Positions 51,963-63,486 of a stretch of 64,000 bases of DNA are shown here, in pieces (position 1 is the first letter of the stretch; each line of letters starts with the position of its first letter). Both the position numbers and the translations under genes were made by a program. Source of the DNA: Cynocephalus volans (lineage: Eukaryota; Chordata; Mammalia; Dermoptera; Cynocephalidae). The stretch is from positions 88,366,427 to 88,430,426 of the forward strand of contig NC_084472.1 in NCBI RefSeq assembly GCF_027409185.1, given 5' to 3'. The notes under the pieces were generated by a model that was given only the letters and a program-made list of their open reading frames with translations, made no database searches and had not been told where the DNA came from.

Positions 51963-52556
51963 AATGAGAACCTCAAAGATAACATGTCTTAGCGCCTGCA
52001 GTAGAGTCAGATTTGCCAAGGCTGCTCAGCATAAGTGTAATCTGCTGAAAGAAACTCCAGTGTAAGAAATTTTGTTTTAAATGAATAAATTAAGGCCTTA
52101 TAGAAGCATTGTCTTATTACAAATGCAGTTTCCACAGCACTCGTAAGCATTCATTTAGAGAGTAATAACTACTTATCGGAAACAGAAAAACAGAAAGAGA
52201 AATGTTGGAAATAACTACCTTTTAAAGATAATGAGATGCCAAGGTAAAGCATCCTAAAATTTACAGTGTAAGTGAATGAGAAAATTATGCAATAACCAAA
52301 ATTGGATTCACACACAGTCTCTTTCAGAAAGAAATACAGATATTAGAAATCATTAAGTGTACTTGTACTTCAAAAGTGAAATCTCACAACCGCAGGAATG
52401 CAGGCCACTTCTACTCCCAACCACTCCAGCCTCCATCAACCAGCCTAGGGCTACAACTAAGGGAAAACGTTATTGAGCACTGAATTCTCCAGGCTGGCAG
52501 CCTACACAGCTCCACTTTACCAGACAGTTGCTAAACTTCTACTTTAACACCTCCAT

Positions 52557-53155
52557 AAAGGATCCATGAGCCCATGAAACCATCCAAACGTGTCAGGAGT
52601 AGAATAAACTTAGGTGCTTTTTAGATATCATGGACTTTGGATTGCTATAGATTTAGAAAATATTTACCCTTTTTGTTTGTAAACTAAGGTTTGTAAAAAC
52701 CAAAGCATTCGCCCAATTTTGGATTCTCTCAACAGAGCAGCAAAATACTATGAAAAAACTGTAATGAGTGAATTGTAGAAAAACTGATAACATTCAGTTC
52801 AGGACTAGAAAACGACCCATCACCCTGCAGGGAAACCTTGTGGGGATGGCGGCAGGAAGAGTTGAAAGGCCGCCCCGGCGGAGCGAGTTTTGATGAGTGT
52901 GCATTGGGAAGAAACCAGATGGCATTAGTATTCTAATAAGAGGCGGGCTGCAAGGGTGGCCGTCTTGTGGCTGGGGAGAATAAAATAAAGAATGCCTTGA
53001 TGATTTTATTTAAGGCTTTTGCTCAATAGTTCAATAAGGAGATCCATTAACCTATGAAACCATCAAAACATGCCTGGCTGGAGTAGAATACAATTACACA
53101 CTTTTTAGCTATTATTGAAGATTTAGAACAGATTTATCCTTTTTTGCTAATTGGT
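52557..53155. repeat. Diverged local direct duplication of about 115-125 bp
   Basis: Copy 1 at 52557-52680 and copy 2 at 53036-53155 share ATGAAACCATC, GGAGTAGAATA, CTTTTTAG and ATTTAGAA blocks in the same order, with indels between. The spacer between copies holds a small GC-rich patch (about 52870-52890). Confidence 0.6.
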
Positions 53156-54335
53156 ATCTTCTCATAATCAGAGGGATTGAACATGCCCTTCTAACTGGCA
53201 GGAAATAAACGAAAAGAAAGGAGAGATAAGGGAAACCCAGGAGGAGGAGTGAGATTTTTTTCTTTACTAGGTTGTTGTTTACATTTCCTTTAAAAAATTA
53301 AAAAATCGGTATCTCTTGGCACATACCTCTAGGAGGAAAAGAAAAGCTTATTTCTAACAAAGAATTCTTCTACTTTAAAAGAACTAGCCACACTTAGCTT
53401 TTGAGAAATGAAATATGAAATCGTCCAGGCGAACAGACTGGTCCAGTGGAAAGGAAACCTGTCGGGCACCAGGAGCTCTCGGTTCTATCTTTGGCTCCAA
53501 GCAGTGTCTGCAGGAAAGATATTGTGGGCTCCACACGAAGGCGAGGGAAGAAGCGAGGGAAGGGCTATTGGTCACGAAGGCTTAGGAGGATTTTAAGAAG
53601 CGGGAGACTCTCGAGCAGTGAACGTTTCGGAAATAAGACAGGTGCAATAAAAGAACCGTTGGAGGGTACATGATGGAATGGAGGCCACGGAAGCGATGGA
53701 GCTAACAGGCCCATGAAAAAGGACTGGAAAGAAAAATATAGCCAGAGAACATGAGGAAAAGGGTGTGGTGAGAACACGTAAGTTTTTAGTGGTTCTTTGC
53801 TTGGCGATGACTCCAGTATGATGAGAAAAATGAAACAGAAGCCATCCAAAACGAAAAGCAACTGGCAGACCTGAAAAGAAAGGTATTTCATAGCATACTG
53901 CAGTTTTTTGCTCTGATTTTCTTTTTGATGAGTGTGTGCAGGACAAGGCTTCAAAAAGAATATCTTTATTAATAAGCTATTTCTGATGGGTTTCCTCTTG
54001 CCACTAAGGATGGAAGGGAAGATGCCACCCCAGAAAACACCTTGGGGGAATTCTGAAAGTCACCCAACTGTGAGCAGCTGCTGGCTCTTCCACACCTGTG
54101 GGTGCTGGTGTTTGTGATGGGATGTGTGTGTATGTTCGTGTGTACGTGGGTTGGTTACTAGGGTAGCCGTATCCCTGGCCTCATCCTTCTCCCAGAATTG
54201 CAGGTGGCTTCCTGGAGGGGTGAGGCGGTCCCCCACGGGGCACTGCCCTGCCCTGGGCAGGCTCCAGGAGTGATGCGCATTGCCACAGGTGCATGAGTGC
54301 TAAAAGGCTGATGAGGCGCACCTGAAAGGAAGGGC
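53156..54335. other. Unassigned intergenic sequence
   Basis: No gene recognised. The stretch 53420-53640 keeps more CpG than its surroundings but shows no gene feature. Confidence 0.4.
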
Positions 54336-54339
54336 CCCG

Positions 54340-54680
54340 CGGGACTCCGCTAGGAGCAAAATGAACTCTCAGAGAAAGAGGCAGAAACTAACCCAATGTA
54401 AAAATGTACGGGTCATGTGGCCTGAGCAGAAAGAAGACCCGAGATCAAAAACTTACAGGGCACTGATGTCTGAAACTTACTTTTAACTGCATAAAAAAGA
54501 TAAATTGATACATAGAGGGACAGACATATGACAAAGCAAATACCAATAAATATAAATATATAAATAAAGTAAAATGTTAATGATAGAGTCAGGGTGATGG
54601 GTATATGCATGTTTACTATAAAATCCTTTTAACTTTTCTGTATGTTTGAAAATGTTTATAATAAAATGTTGGAGGGTGTG
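54340..54680 (+). mobile_element. Old L1 3' UTR fragment (sense)
   Basis: CAGGGTGATGGGTATATGCA, TTTCTGTATGTTTGAAAATG and TTATAATAAAATGTTGG are the standard end of L1M elements. Confidence 0.6.
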
Positions 54681-55421
54681 GAAAACCAGTTATGATCTTA
54701 ACTGGACTGTGGAAATGAGAGTTAGCACGCGCTTTCTCCCCTAGAGCTTTGTTCCAGCGGTGGCTCCTTTCTACATGTATCCCTTCCACATTTACTCATT
54801 TCCTTGGGGTGAATTCTCAAGGTCCCTCTGAATATATTCAACCTGTCCTGAGAAGAAAGAAACAGTGGAATTAACCAGCATGACATTTCACAAGAGAGAC
54901 TTTCACAGTGAAACATGTTTTTCTAACTCTGGCTGGTAAACTTCTCCCCAGAAAAACCTCTCCTTCCCTTAATGTATATAAGTTCATTTAACTGGCTGCA
55001 TTAAAAAAAAAAAAAAAGGCTTTGGCTTAGCACACAGTTTTATACATGGTGGGTGTTGGGGACTTTTGTTGAAGTGTTTGACTTTGGGTTCCCTAGAAGT
55101 CCATCTCTATCTAGGACGGTTACTGATCTACCCAGAAGGACCTGGGCATTGAACAGCCACAGTGGGGACATGAAAGTCCCACATGCAAGATGAGGAGTTA
55201 GTGCCTGATTGTCATGGTGACAATCAGGGAAGGAAATTAGCATCAATGGAGATAAAATTCAGGGTGCCAAGCATTCACAAGTATCTGTTTACACTCTCCT
55301 AGACTCCTGCGGTGATGAGAACGAACCGAAGGTGGAACACTGAATGAGACAAGGAGGTTCATTTTATGTTTCTTCCACTTGCCAACTTTGCGATCTTGGG
55401 TAAGAACTTTATTAACTTTTA
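54681..55421. other. Unassigned intergenic sequence
   Basis: A poly(A) run at about 55003-55017 (15 A, then GG) has no recognisable SINE body. Nothing else seen. Confidence 0.4.
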
Positions 55422-55426
55422 CGTTT

Positions 55427-55881
55427 TGTATTCATCCGTTTCTGTTGCTTATAATAGAATACCTGAAACTGGGTAATTTATAAAGAAATGAAATTTATTT
55501 CTTATGGTTTTGGAGGCTGGAAAGTCCACAGTCCAGGAGGTGCATCTGGTGAGGGCCTACTTCTTTGCTGGGGTGACTCTCTACAGCAATTCAGGGTGTC
55601 ACATGGTGAGAATGGGCTGAGCAAGAGAAAGCTAAACTGCCCACTTGCTGTCTTCATAAAGCCATCAGAACTATGCCCATGACCACCCATTCAACCATCA
55701 ACCCATTACTCCATGAATGGATCAATCCATCCACTAGAGCAGGGTCTTATCCAGATCCAATCATTTCTTAAAAGACCCACCTTTCAATCACCATAATTGG
55801 ATTTCCCACCCTCTTAACCCTGTTATGATGGAGATCAAGTTCAATTCACGAACTTTGGGGGGACACATTTAACCCATAGTA
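55427..55881 (-). mobile_element. MST-type LTR (antisense)
   Basis: Begins TGTATTCATCCGTTTCTG and ends CCATAGTA. Flanks CGTTT (55422-55426) and GGTTT (55882-55886) form a 4-of-5 target duplication. Confidence 0.85.
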
Positions 55882-57177
55882 GGTTTCTAATCTGTAGTAT
55901 AGAAAGGATGACACCTACCTTGCAGACTTGTGATGAGGGTCAGATGAGATCATGGAACAGATCCGAATGTTGGAGGTTCTAACTGCTCCCTGAAGTTGCC
56001 TGGTGTCAATCACTAATCCACATGGTAGCTGTCTTGTGGGGAGGGGTTTCAGGGGGCATGCAGGACAGGCATATTCATAAGACTGAGGACTTGAAAAATG
56101 TCTTGGGAGAAAAAGAGAAAGGACTGCCGATAAAGAATAAGAGGAGACGGACCCTGTAGAGACTAAAGTGAGCCTATTGGAACAGGGTTTGCACTGTTAG
56201 ATAAGAATGACTGAAGGAGACTCGCTTCTGGTAATGACTGAGGAACCTCCTAGTGAACCAACGCTCCCACAGATAACAGCTAAAAATGCTGGAGAAAATT
56301 TAAAAAACATACTTGAAGGTACTGGGAAGTGACCAAAACCAGGCAGGTTTTAGAAAAAAAGAACGTCACTGGGTGAGTTTTTTATTTTCATGTCTTCTAT
56401 CCTGAGGGTAGGCCACAGTAAACAACCTACAGAGTGGCTAAAACTTAGGGTGACCAACCAACCCAGTTTTTCCAAGGATGTTCCAGTTTTAGTAGTGAAA
56501 GTCCCATGTCCCCAGAAACCCCACAGTTCTGGGCAAATCAGGATGCGTGGTTACCTTACTAACATTTTAACAGGAAACCTTCAGTTTTTTTGGTCTGAAG
56601 AGGCAGTGGACAGATTTTGGGACAACCACAGCCACAGAAAGATAGAGAGAAATGCTGGAAAGGAGAGTGCCAGTGACAGGGAGCCCCATTTCTGTGTATA
56701 ACTTTGCCCAAATCTCTGGCTGACTTTGGAACCACCCATGCCAGGAGGATACTTAAAGCAGCCAGCCAAGGATAAAAAAAACTAACTGAGATTTCAGCTG
56801 CTGCTCAATAGACAGTCTGAAGCTGAATACAAACAAGTTAATTGACTGCTAATACAACAGCAGCCACAAAATCAACACTCTTCAGAGATATGGGACAGAA
56901 TCCAGAGTCTCCACAAGATAGCATTCACCGTGTCCAACAACCCAATATCAACATACCAACACACCAAAATTACTCAACACACCAAAAATCAAGAAAATTT
57001 GACCCGTTTCAAGAGAAAAGACTTAATTTGAGATAACCAAGATGTTGAAATTAGCACAAAAGGATTTTAAAGCAGCTATAACTGTGCTCATAGACTGAAG
57101 AAAACTATGTTCACAATGAACGAAAGACAGAAAATCTCCAAAGAAATAGAAAATAAAAAAAGTAACTACATATATAT

Positions 57178-57187
57178 GTGTGCATGT

Positions 57188-57226
<39 letters not shown>
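57178..57226. repeat. (TG)n microsatellite
   Basis: TG dinucleotides with a few interruptions, adjoining the MLT2-type LTR. Confidence 0.95.
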
Positions 57227-57227
<1 letters not shown>

Positions 57228-57239
57228 AAGAGAGAGAAA

Positions 57240-57653
57240 AAAGAGATTTATTTTAAGGAATTGGCTCACGTGGTCATAGAAACTGATGAGTCTAGAATAT
57301 GCAAGGTAGGCTAGCAGGCTAGAGACATTGGAATGATCTGACATTACAGATAAGTCCAAAAACAGTCTGCCAAAAAACCAGTAAGAACCAACATTACAGA
57401 TGAAGTCTGAAGGCAGACTGCTGAAGAATTTCTTCTTGCTGGGGGAGATCAGCCTTTTGTTCTATTCAAGTCTTCATCTGATTGGATGAGGCCCACCAAC
57501 ATTAGGAAGGAAAATCTCCTTTACTCAAAATCCACTGATTTAAATGTAAATTATAGCCAAAAAATATTCTTACAGAAACATCCAGAATAAGGTTGGACCA
57601 AATGTCTGGGAATTCAGGCCCAGTCAAGTTGACACATAAAATTAACCATCATA
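57240..57653 (-). mobile_element. MLT2-type ERVL LTR (antisense)
   Basis: GAGATTTATTTTAAGGAATT, GGCTCACGTGGTCATAGAAA, GATTGGATGAGGCCCACCAA and CAGTCAAGTTGACACATAAA are the reverse complement of the family seen in sense at 30081. Confidence 0.65.
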
Positions 57654-58499
57654 GGAACCAACCAAGCTAAAAAAATTTTTTAAATGTAATATGTGAAACA
57701 AAAGAAAATGAAAAGTATAATATCTGAAACAAACAAAAAATTCATTGGATGGACTTAAAGCAGAATGTAGATGACAGAGGAACAAGTGAGTGATCAATAG
57801 AAATAGACCAATAGAAATTAATCAATCTGAAGGAAAAATTAAAATGGTTGAAAGCAAATGAGCAGACCTATGGGACAGTATCAAAAGCTCAAACATCATA
57901 TAATCAGAGTTCCAGAAGCAGAAGAGAAATAAGGGCCAAACACAATTTGAAGAAATAATGGATAAAAAGTGGTGAAAGACATGAATTTCCAGATTCAAGA
58001 AAATCAAAAGATCTCAAGCAGAATAAATATGACAAAAGCCATGTCTATGGATAACACAATGAAATGCTGAAAACTACAGATAAAGAGAAACCCTTGAAAC
58101 AGAGAAAAAATGACAAGTAGGGAAATAAGATTCAAGTATCCACTAACTGCTCATCAGAAACAATGGGAAGTCAGAAGACAGTGGAATAACATCTTTAAAG
58201 TGCTGAAAGAAAAATATTCCACCCAGAATTCTATATCCAGTGAAAATATCACTAAAGAATGAAAGTAAACTAAAGACATCTTCAGATAAAGAGAACCTAA
58301 AAGAAGTTCTTGCCAGCAAACCTGTGCTACAAAAAGTTCTGGCAAAAAGAAAATTGTATCACATGGAAATTCAAATCTTCAGGAAGGAATAAAAAACATA
58401 AAAAATGGTTACTGTCTGGGTAAATGCAAAAGAGAATGCTCCCCTTTAATTTTTTTCAAATATATACAACTGTTTAAAGCAAAAATTATAACATTGTAT

Positions 58500-58738
58500 A
58501 GGCCTACCAAGCTAAAAAGCTAGAATAAGCAGCCTGGAAGGTGATTTAGGACCAGGGCATCCACAGCAGAGGGAGACCTGCATGGTGTCTGTCATGAGAT
58601 CACTCCAGACCAAAAAGGTGGCAAAAATTGTGGGTTCTATGGGTGGCTGAGACCTGAGCCCACATAAACGCAGCACCGCTGTGATAGGAGGACCTCCATG
58701 CAGGGTGATAATTGAAGCCTTCATATAGATAATTTTAT
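58500..58738. other. Unassigned spacer
   Basis: Nothing recognised between the old L1/HAL1-like sequence and the following antisense L1. Confidence 0.4.
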
Positions 58739-60880
58739 TATTTTTTAATTTTAACATTTACTTGTACATTTTTGTGGGGTACAATGTGTTGTTTCAATAC
58801 ATGCATACACTGCACAGTGATTCACTTGGGGTAGATGGCATAGTTTTGTGCCCATTAGTCCACCACTTCTCCCTCCCTTTGGTGACCATTATTGTACTCT
58901 CTTTCTTTGAGAACCACTTTTTCCTTTTAAAGACTCCACTCATACGGCTTATTTTAAATTCTGCGTCCCAAATAACAGCTACTATTTATATTTGCAAACA
59001 ATTTCAGTTCATTCTTTCTGATCTTTATGTCTTTTGTTTCTTTTTCTTGCTTTACTGAAAAGACTAGAAAACTTGATTTAAAAACGAAGAGATTGGGCAC
59101 CCTTACTTTGTTGCTGATCTTAGGCAGAAAGCATCCATTATTTTACCATTAAGCAAAATGTTAGCTCTAAATTTTTTGTGCACGCCCTTTATCAGGTTGA
59201 AAGAGTTCCCTTTTCTCCCGTTTGGCTACTAATTGGTTTTTGTTGTTGTTTTTTCTTTAAATTACAAATGACTGTTGAGAGACCGCACTGGGTTGCTGCT
59301 GCCGCTGCTGCCATCGTGCCAACCCCTCGGGTCTCAACGAAGCCGGGGTATGCTCCAGAATGGGAGACAAGCCAGTTTAGGAGCAGACTGGATTCAGCTC
59401 CATTCAACATGACTACCAGTTATTTGATAATGACAGAACCCAACTAGGCACAATTTATATTGACACATCATGCTTTATGTGGAAAGGACAGCAGTTCCAG
59501 GGAAAGCTGCCATTGTGGAGAAGTTGTCTAGCTTTCCATTCCAGAAAATCCAGCACAGCATCATGACACAGGACCATGAGCCCATGCCAGATAGCTGCAT
59601 CATCAGCGTGGCTGTGGGCCCTCTCAATGCCGATGAAGATCCCCATAATGAGGAGCCACCAGATGTTCCTATTAAAGAACATCAGCAATGCTTCAGTTGG
59701 TACCAATGACGCATGTTCATACTTTCCCTCCATAACTTCAGCTCACCTCCCAGCCAGGCACTCATGCTGTTTCCTCCTTCCTCCTCTTCCCGATATTATT
59801 CACACTCCTCCAGGTGCCCCACATATCATACACAAACGAGCAGGGCTGCAGTGGCAGTGGACACGGTGCACCGCCGCCACCACCGAGGTGTTGTCCAGGG
59901 TGTTTGGACTCTAGACTAGTTGCACCTGACAGGAGAAGCTTGTGTTGTACCAGTGCGTGCCTTGGAAAGCCTTGGAAAGACTTAGGTAATGCAAAAGGTG
60001 GTCCTTTTTTTTTTTTTTTCTTCTTAGTCTACTAACAAGTTGCTCTAGTAACCCAAAGGAGAAAGCAGCTACCTCACCGCCCAGATGTTGATTTGTTCAG
60101 ATGTTTCAATGCCTCATGATACAATAAAACCATGAAAATTTTCTTTTTAAAAAAATGAGTATTGAATTTTTGTCAAATGTCCTCTCTGTCTATTGAAATA
60201 ATCATGTGGTATTACTTTTATTCTATGACTGTGATAAAGTACACAGAATGTTGAATGTTAAATCAACTTTGTACTCCTGGAATAAAACCCACTTGTTGAG
60301 GATTTTTATTCATAAGGAATATTGGCCTCTAATTTTCTTTTCTCTGTAATGTTTTGTCAAGTTTGGGTATTAGGGCTGTGTTGGCCCCATAAAATGAGTT
60401 GAAATTGTTTCCTCCTCTTTTTTTCAGAGGGAGTTTTTTTTTCTTAAACATTTGATAGAATTCACCAGTGAAATAATATGGAGTTTTCTTTCTGAGAAGG
60501 TTTTTGATAAATTCAATTTCCTTAATAGATATAAGGCTATTCAGATTTTCTGCTTCATCCTGGGCCAGTTTTTATATGGTATACAAGGAATTTGTCTAAT
60601 TTCTCTAAATTGTTGAATTGTTGGCATTAATTTGTTGTTCACAGTATTCCCTTACTATTCTTTTAAAGTTTGTTGGATCTGTAGTAATAACCCATTCTTG
60701 GTATTGGTAATTTGTATTTATCTATGTTGTAGCATACATACATACTCCATTTATTTTCACCACTGAATACCATTTTGGTGTATACATATACCACATTTTA
60801 TTTATCTATTCATTAGCTGACGGACATTTGAGTTGTTAACACTTTTTGACAATCATAAACATTTGTGTACAAGTTATTGT
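58739..60880 (-). mobile_element. Rearranged antisense L1 hosting a retropseudogene
   Basis: The 3'-end phrases (TTTGTGGGGTACAATGTGTT, TTTCAATACATGCATACACT) lie at 58739-58850. ORF2 phrases in reverse occur at 59085-59270 (GGGCACCCTTACTTTG, CCCTTTATCAGGTTGAAAGA) and continue at 60150-60720 (GTCTATTGAAATAATCATGT, CCTGGAATAAAACCCACTTG). More 3' L1-like sequence follows at about 60720-60880. The segment order suggests deletions or more than one element. Confidence 0.65.
59272..60152 (+). pseudogene. NUTF2P: NUTF2 processed pseudogene
   Basis: An intronless copy of the nuclear transport factor 2 mRNA; NTF2 is the small homodimer that carries Ran-GDP into the nucleus. The relic coding region starts at an ATG at 59360 and ends near 59746. 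The frames together give recognisable NTF2 segments: [34 protein letters not shown] and HQMFLLKNI. It is disabled: a TAG at codon 7 replaces a Trp, a 1-nt deletion near 59497 and a 1-nt insertion near 59640 shift the frame, two extra bases lie near 59709, and the stop codon is lost. A GC-rich 5' UTR-like leader, a 3' UTR of about 400 bp, AATAAA at 60123-60128 and a short A tract complete the retrocopy. It lies inside an antisense L1; the flank has a possible short AAATGA duplication. Confidence 0.88.
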
Positions 60881-63390
60881 GTTGATACCTCTAGCTTTTA
60901 AACTGGTTTGCTGCTTTGATCCTAAAAGGCCTCCCCAATTACCACCAACTCTCAGTGCCTCACTGCTGTGTAATTAAGCGAGGAGATTCTCTTGGTTCCT
61001 GTCCCTGAAAGGCAAGTGGATCATGTAGCCTGGGTTGGATTAAGTCTGGGGTGAAATCTTGAGGGGCCCCAGACACCTGGACACTCAGGCAGCCTGCACT
61101 TGGAGTCACTGAGCTACTGCAGGGGGTACAGAAAAAGCCACAGCAGGTACAGAATTTTACAACTTGGTTGAGAACCCTTGCTTAAGAATTCTGTGCAACA
61201 TGTAATTTGTCAATTCACATTCATAAACTCACATATTGTTAAACAGTATAATTTGCCTCTCAAATTAGCTTTGTTCATATGCGTTCTCTTTCGTCCCTGG
61301 AAATTCTTCAGAATAACTTGTTACATTCTGGAAGAAGATTTCACGCCTTAGAATCCATTTTCTCCTCTGCAATTTGCATATAATTCCAAAGGATAAAATG
61401 CCAATAATTTATTTTTCTTTCACATTTTTATTATTTACCATTTTATCACCTTACCCAATACCACTTCCTCTGAAGTCTGTAAGGGTTTCTCATTTTAAAT
61501 GAAATTTTGGCAAGTACTTCATTTTCTATTTTCCTCTTAAAGGAATTAATGCGTGAAATTATTGAAAGATCTTTATACTTGAATCTGTTAATAGATCAGG
61601 TCTTAAATTGACTTAAGTAAAGAAGGAAGCAGAAGGAGATTAACTATGCATAAATTTATAGATGTTTTGGTGTCTGGAGTCCAAGTAAATAATACATTAC
61701 CTCCCTGTAAACATTAACTCTGCTAGAGTCTAGGCCTTTAAACACAAATTAACAGGAGCTCCAAGGAAGGAAGAGATGTTTGCTCTTGATTATCTTTTTA
61801 ACACCAGCTCCAGGTACTTAGAACCCTGCAGGGAATTCCTAGAATGTGTAGTTCTTAAGATGCTGGTCTCCAGTGCTGAATAGTTTATCAAGGAAAAAAG
61901 CAAAGGCATCTTCTCTCTGTAAAATAAAAACTGAAACACTCAAACAATTAATCCTTTAAGTACAATTACAATAATTGGTATTGGCATGGAGATCCAGGCT
62001 TTTAAACATTCAGTAGGTAATTTTTTTTAAAAAGGTAATAAAACTGGAAAGTTTGACCAAGATTATTAGTAGAGGCTTGTCTGGGGATGCATGAGTCACA
62101 CATCCTCCCAATGTTAATGCAAAGTCAGCTGATTTTCTTGTCTCTGCTGGCCTCTCTGCGAAAACCACAGCAGAAACCCTTGTGCCCCCAACTGCATGTC
62201 TCTTTGCTCTCATCCTGGCTCCTCTGCCCACTCCTGGTCCCACTTTCCACATCTGCACACTGAAGATGTTCTCCACACTTCCGTTTTCTTCCTTTCACTG
62301 CCCCCAAAATGTTGTGGTGCTATGGGAATCCCCTACCTGCCTCTACCAACTGTGCCCCCTGGTTTGGAGATGAAACTCTTTATTGCCATCCCAGCCAGCC
62401 CCATCCAGAGTGTTAAAGGTATATTTTGGGGATTAGGCGGTGGACATAGCCCTAAGTAAGCTCTACTTTAGCCACACAGATCAGGGTGAACAGCTTGGCA
62501 GATCATGCAAAGGCACCGCAGGCCAGCTATCTGATATATTCTATATATCAATGTATATTTTAGGGATTTAAAAACAAAAGTTCTTTTTTTCCAATAATAA
62601 ATGTACAGTGTTTAGCCAATTTATAGTTTATTATGAGGAAAATTGACTTCCCTTCCTTCTTTCCCTTCTTTCCATCCTTCCTGCCTTTCTATTTCTTTTC
62701 TCATTTGGAAAGCTAACCACTATCGATAATATTATTTCTAGGGCATAAGATGATTGCCAAGTACATGATGAAGCCCAAGTTTTCCCAGGTTTCAGTGACT
62801 GGAGGAGATAATATTAAGGGTAATTACTCAGTATTCAAAGACTCTTGCTTCTACCTGCTAACATAGGAACACCACCCACCCCTCTGTAGTTCTACCCAAG
62901 AAATTCTGGTCATGCCTAGGGAGTGTCTGCCACTTTCTGCCAGCTCTAGGACTTCCCAATGGGCTGCCACTGTGCCACCAGGCACCATGTCCTGGTACAT
63001 CTGTTCTCCACAGGCGATGTCACAGATGCCCTGAATTCTTGTGGTTCCAGACCAGGCCAGGAACAGTCTGGACAATAGCATGGCAGTCAGAATCTCTTCA
63101 TGCCCAGCTTCTTGTACTCTTTGGATGAGTCTCTTGCTGGGAAGCTCCCAGCTTTGGGGACTGAAATTCTATCAAATCACAGTCCCAGGTCTCCTGCTGT
63201 AACGCAAGCTGAGTTCCCCCTCAGGAACTCCTAGCGCCCCCCAACAAATGCATTTCTGCAGGGCCTGTCCTGCTTGTCCACCCGCATTTTCTAAATGAGA
63301 AACTGGAGAATTTGAGTGTTTATAAACTTTTCCCAAGATCTCATAATTATCAGTTATGGTTGCAGAGACAAGACTCAAAACTAGGTGACC
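60881..63390. other. Unassigned intergenic sequence
   Basis: No gene recognised. The frames around 62.0-62.5 kb overlap on both strands without domain features. A diverged MIR-like stretch (CATTTTCTAAATGAGAAACT) lies just before the SINE at 63391. Confidence 0.4.
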
Positions 63391-63486
63391 TTTTTTATTT
63401 TGGTGGCTGGCTGGTACAGGGATCCGAACCCTTAACCTGTGGTGTTATAACACCGCACTCTAACCAGCTAAGCAAACCAGCCAGTC
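63391..63486 (-). mobile_element. tRNA-Ile-derived SINE (CYN-like)
   Basis: On the minus strand: an A-box region with GCTTAGCTGGTTAGAG, an anticodon arm with GTGTTATAACACC, a B box in GGGTTCGGATCC, then CCAGCCACC and an A-rich tail. This closely follows tRNA-Ile. It is better preserved than the copy at 15995. No clear target duplication was found. Confidence 0.8.

Larger units (their letters stand above)
56150..58400 (+). mobile_element. Old L1/HAL1-like 5' and ORF1 region (sense), interrupted
   Basis: Bases 56150-56370 and 56590-57175 read like L1M 5' sequence (GAATGACTGAAGGAGACTCG, ATGCTGGAGAAAATTTAAAA). Bases 57655-58400 resemble ORF1-region sequence (GAACAATTTGAAGAAATAATGG-like, TCATCAGAAACAATGGGAAG, TTCTATATCCAGTGAAAATA), with stops throughout. 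Interrupting it are a DNA-transposon fragment at 56445-56560 and an MLT2 LTR with (TG)n at 57178-57653. Confidence 0.65.

Noticed and set aside
59455-59733. 92-codon minus-strand frame over the NUTF2 pseudogene
   Set aside because: It is antisense to a clearly sense retrocopy with its poly(A) signal on the plus strand.
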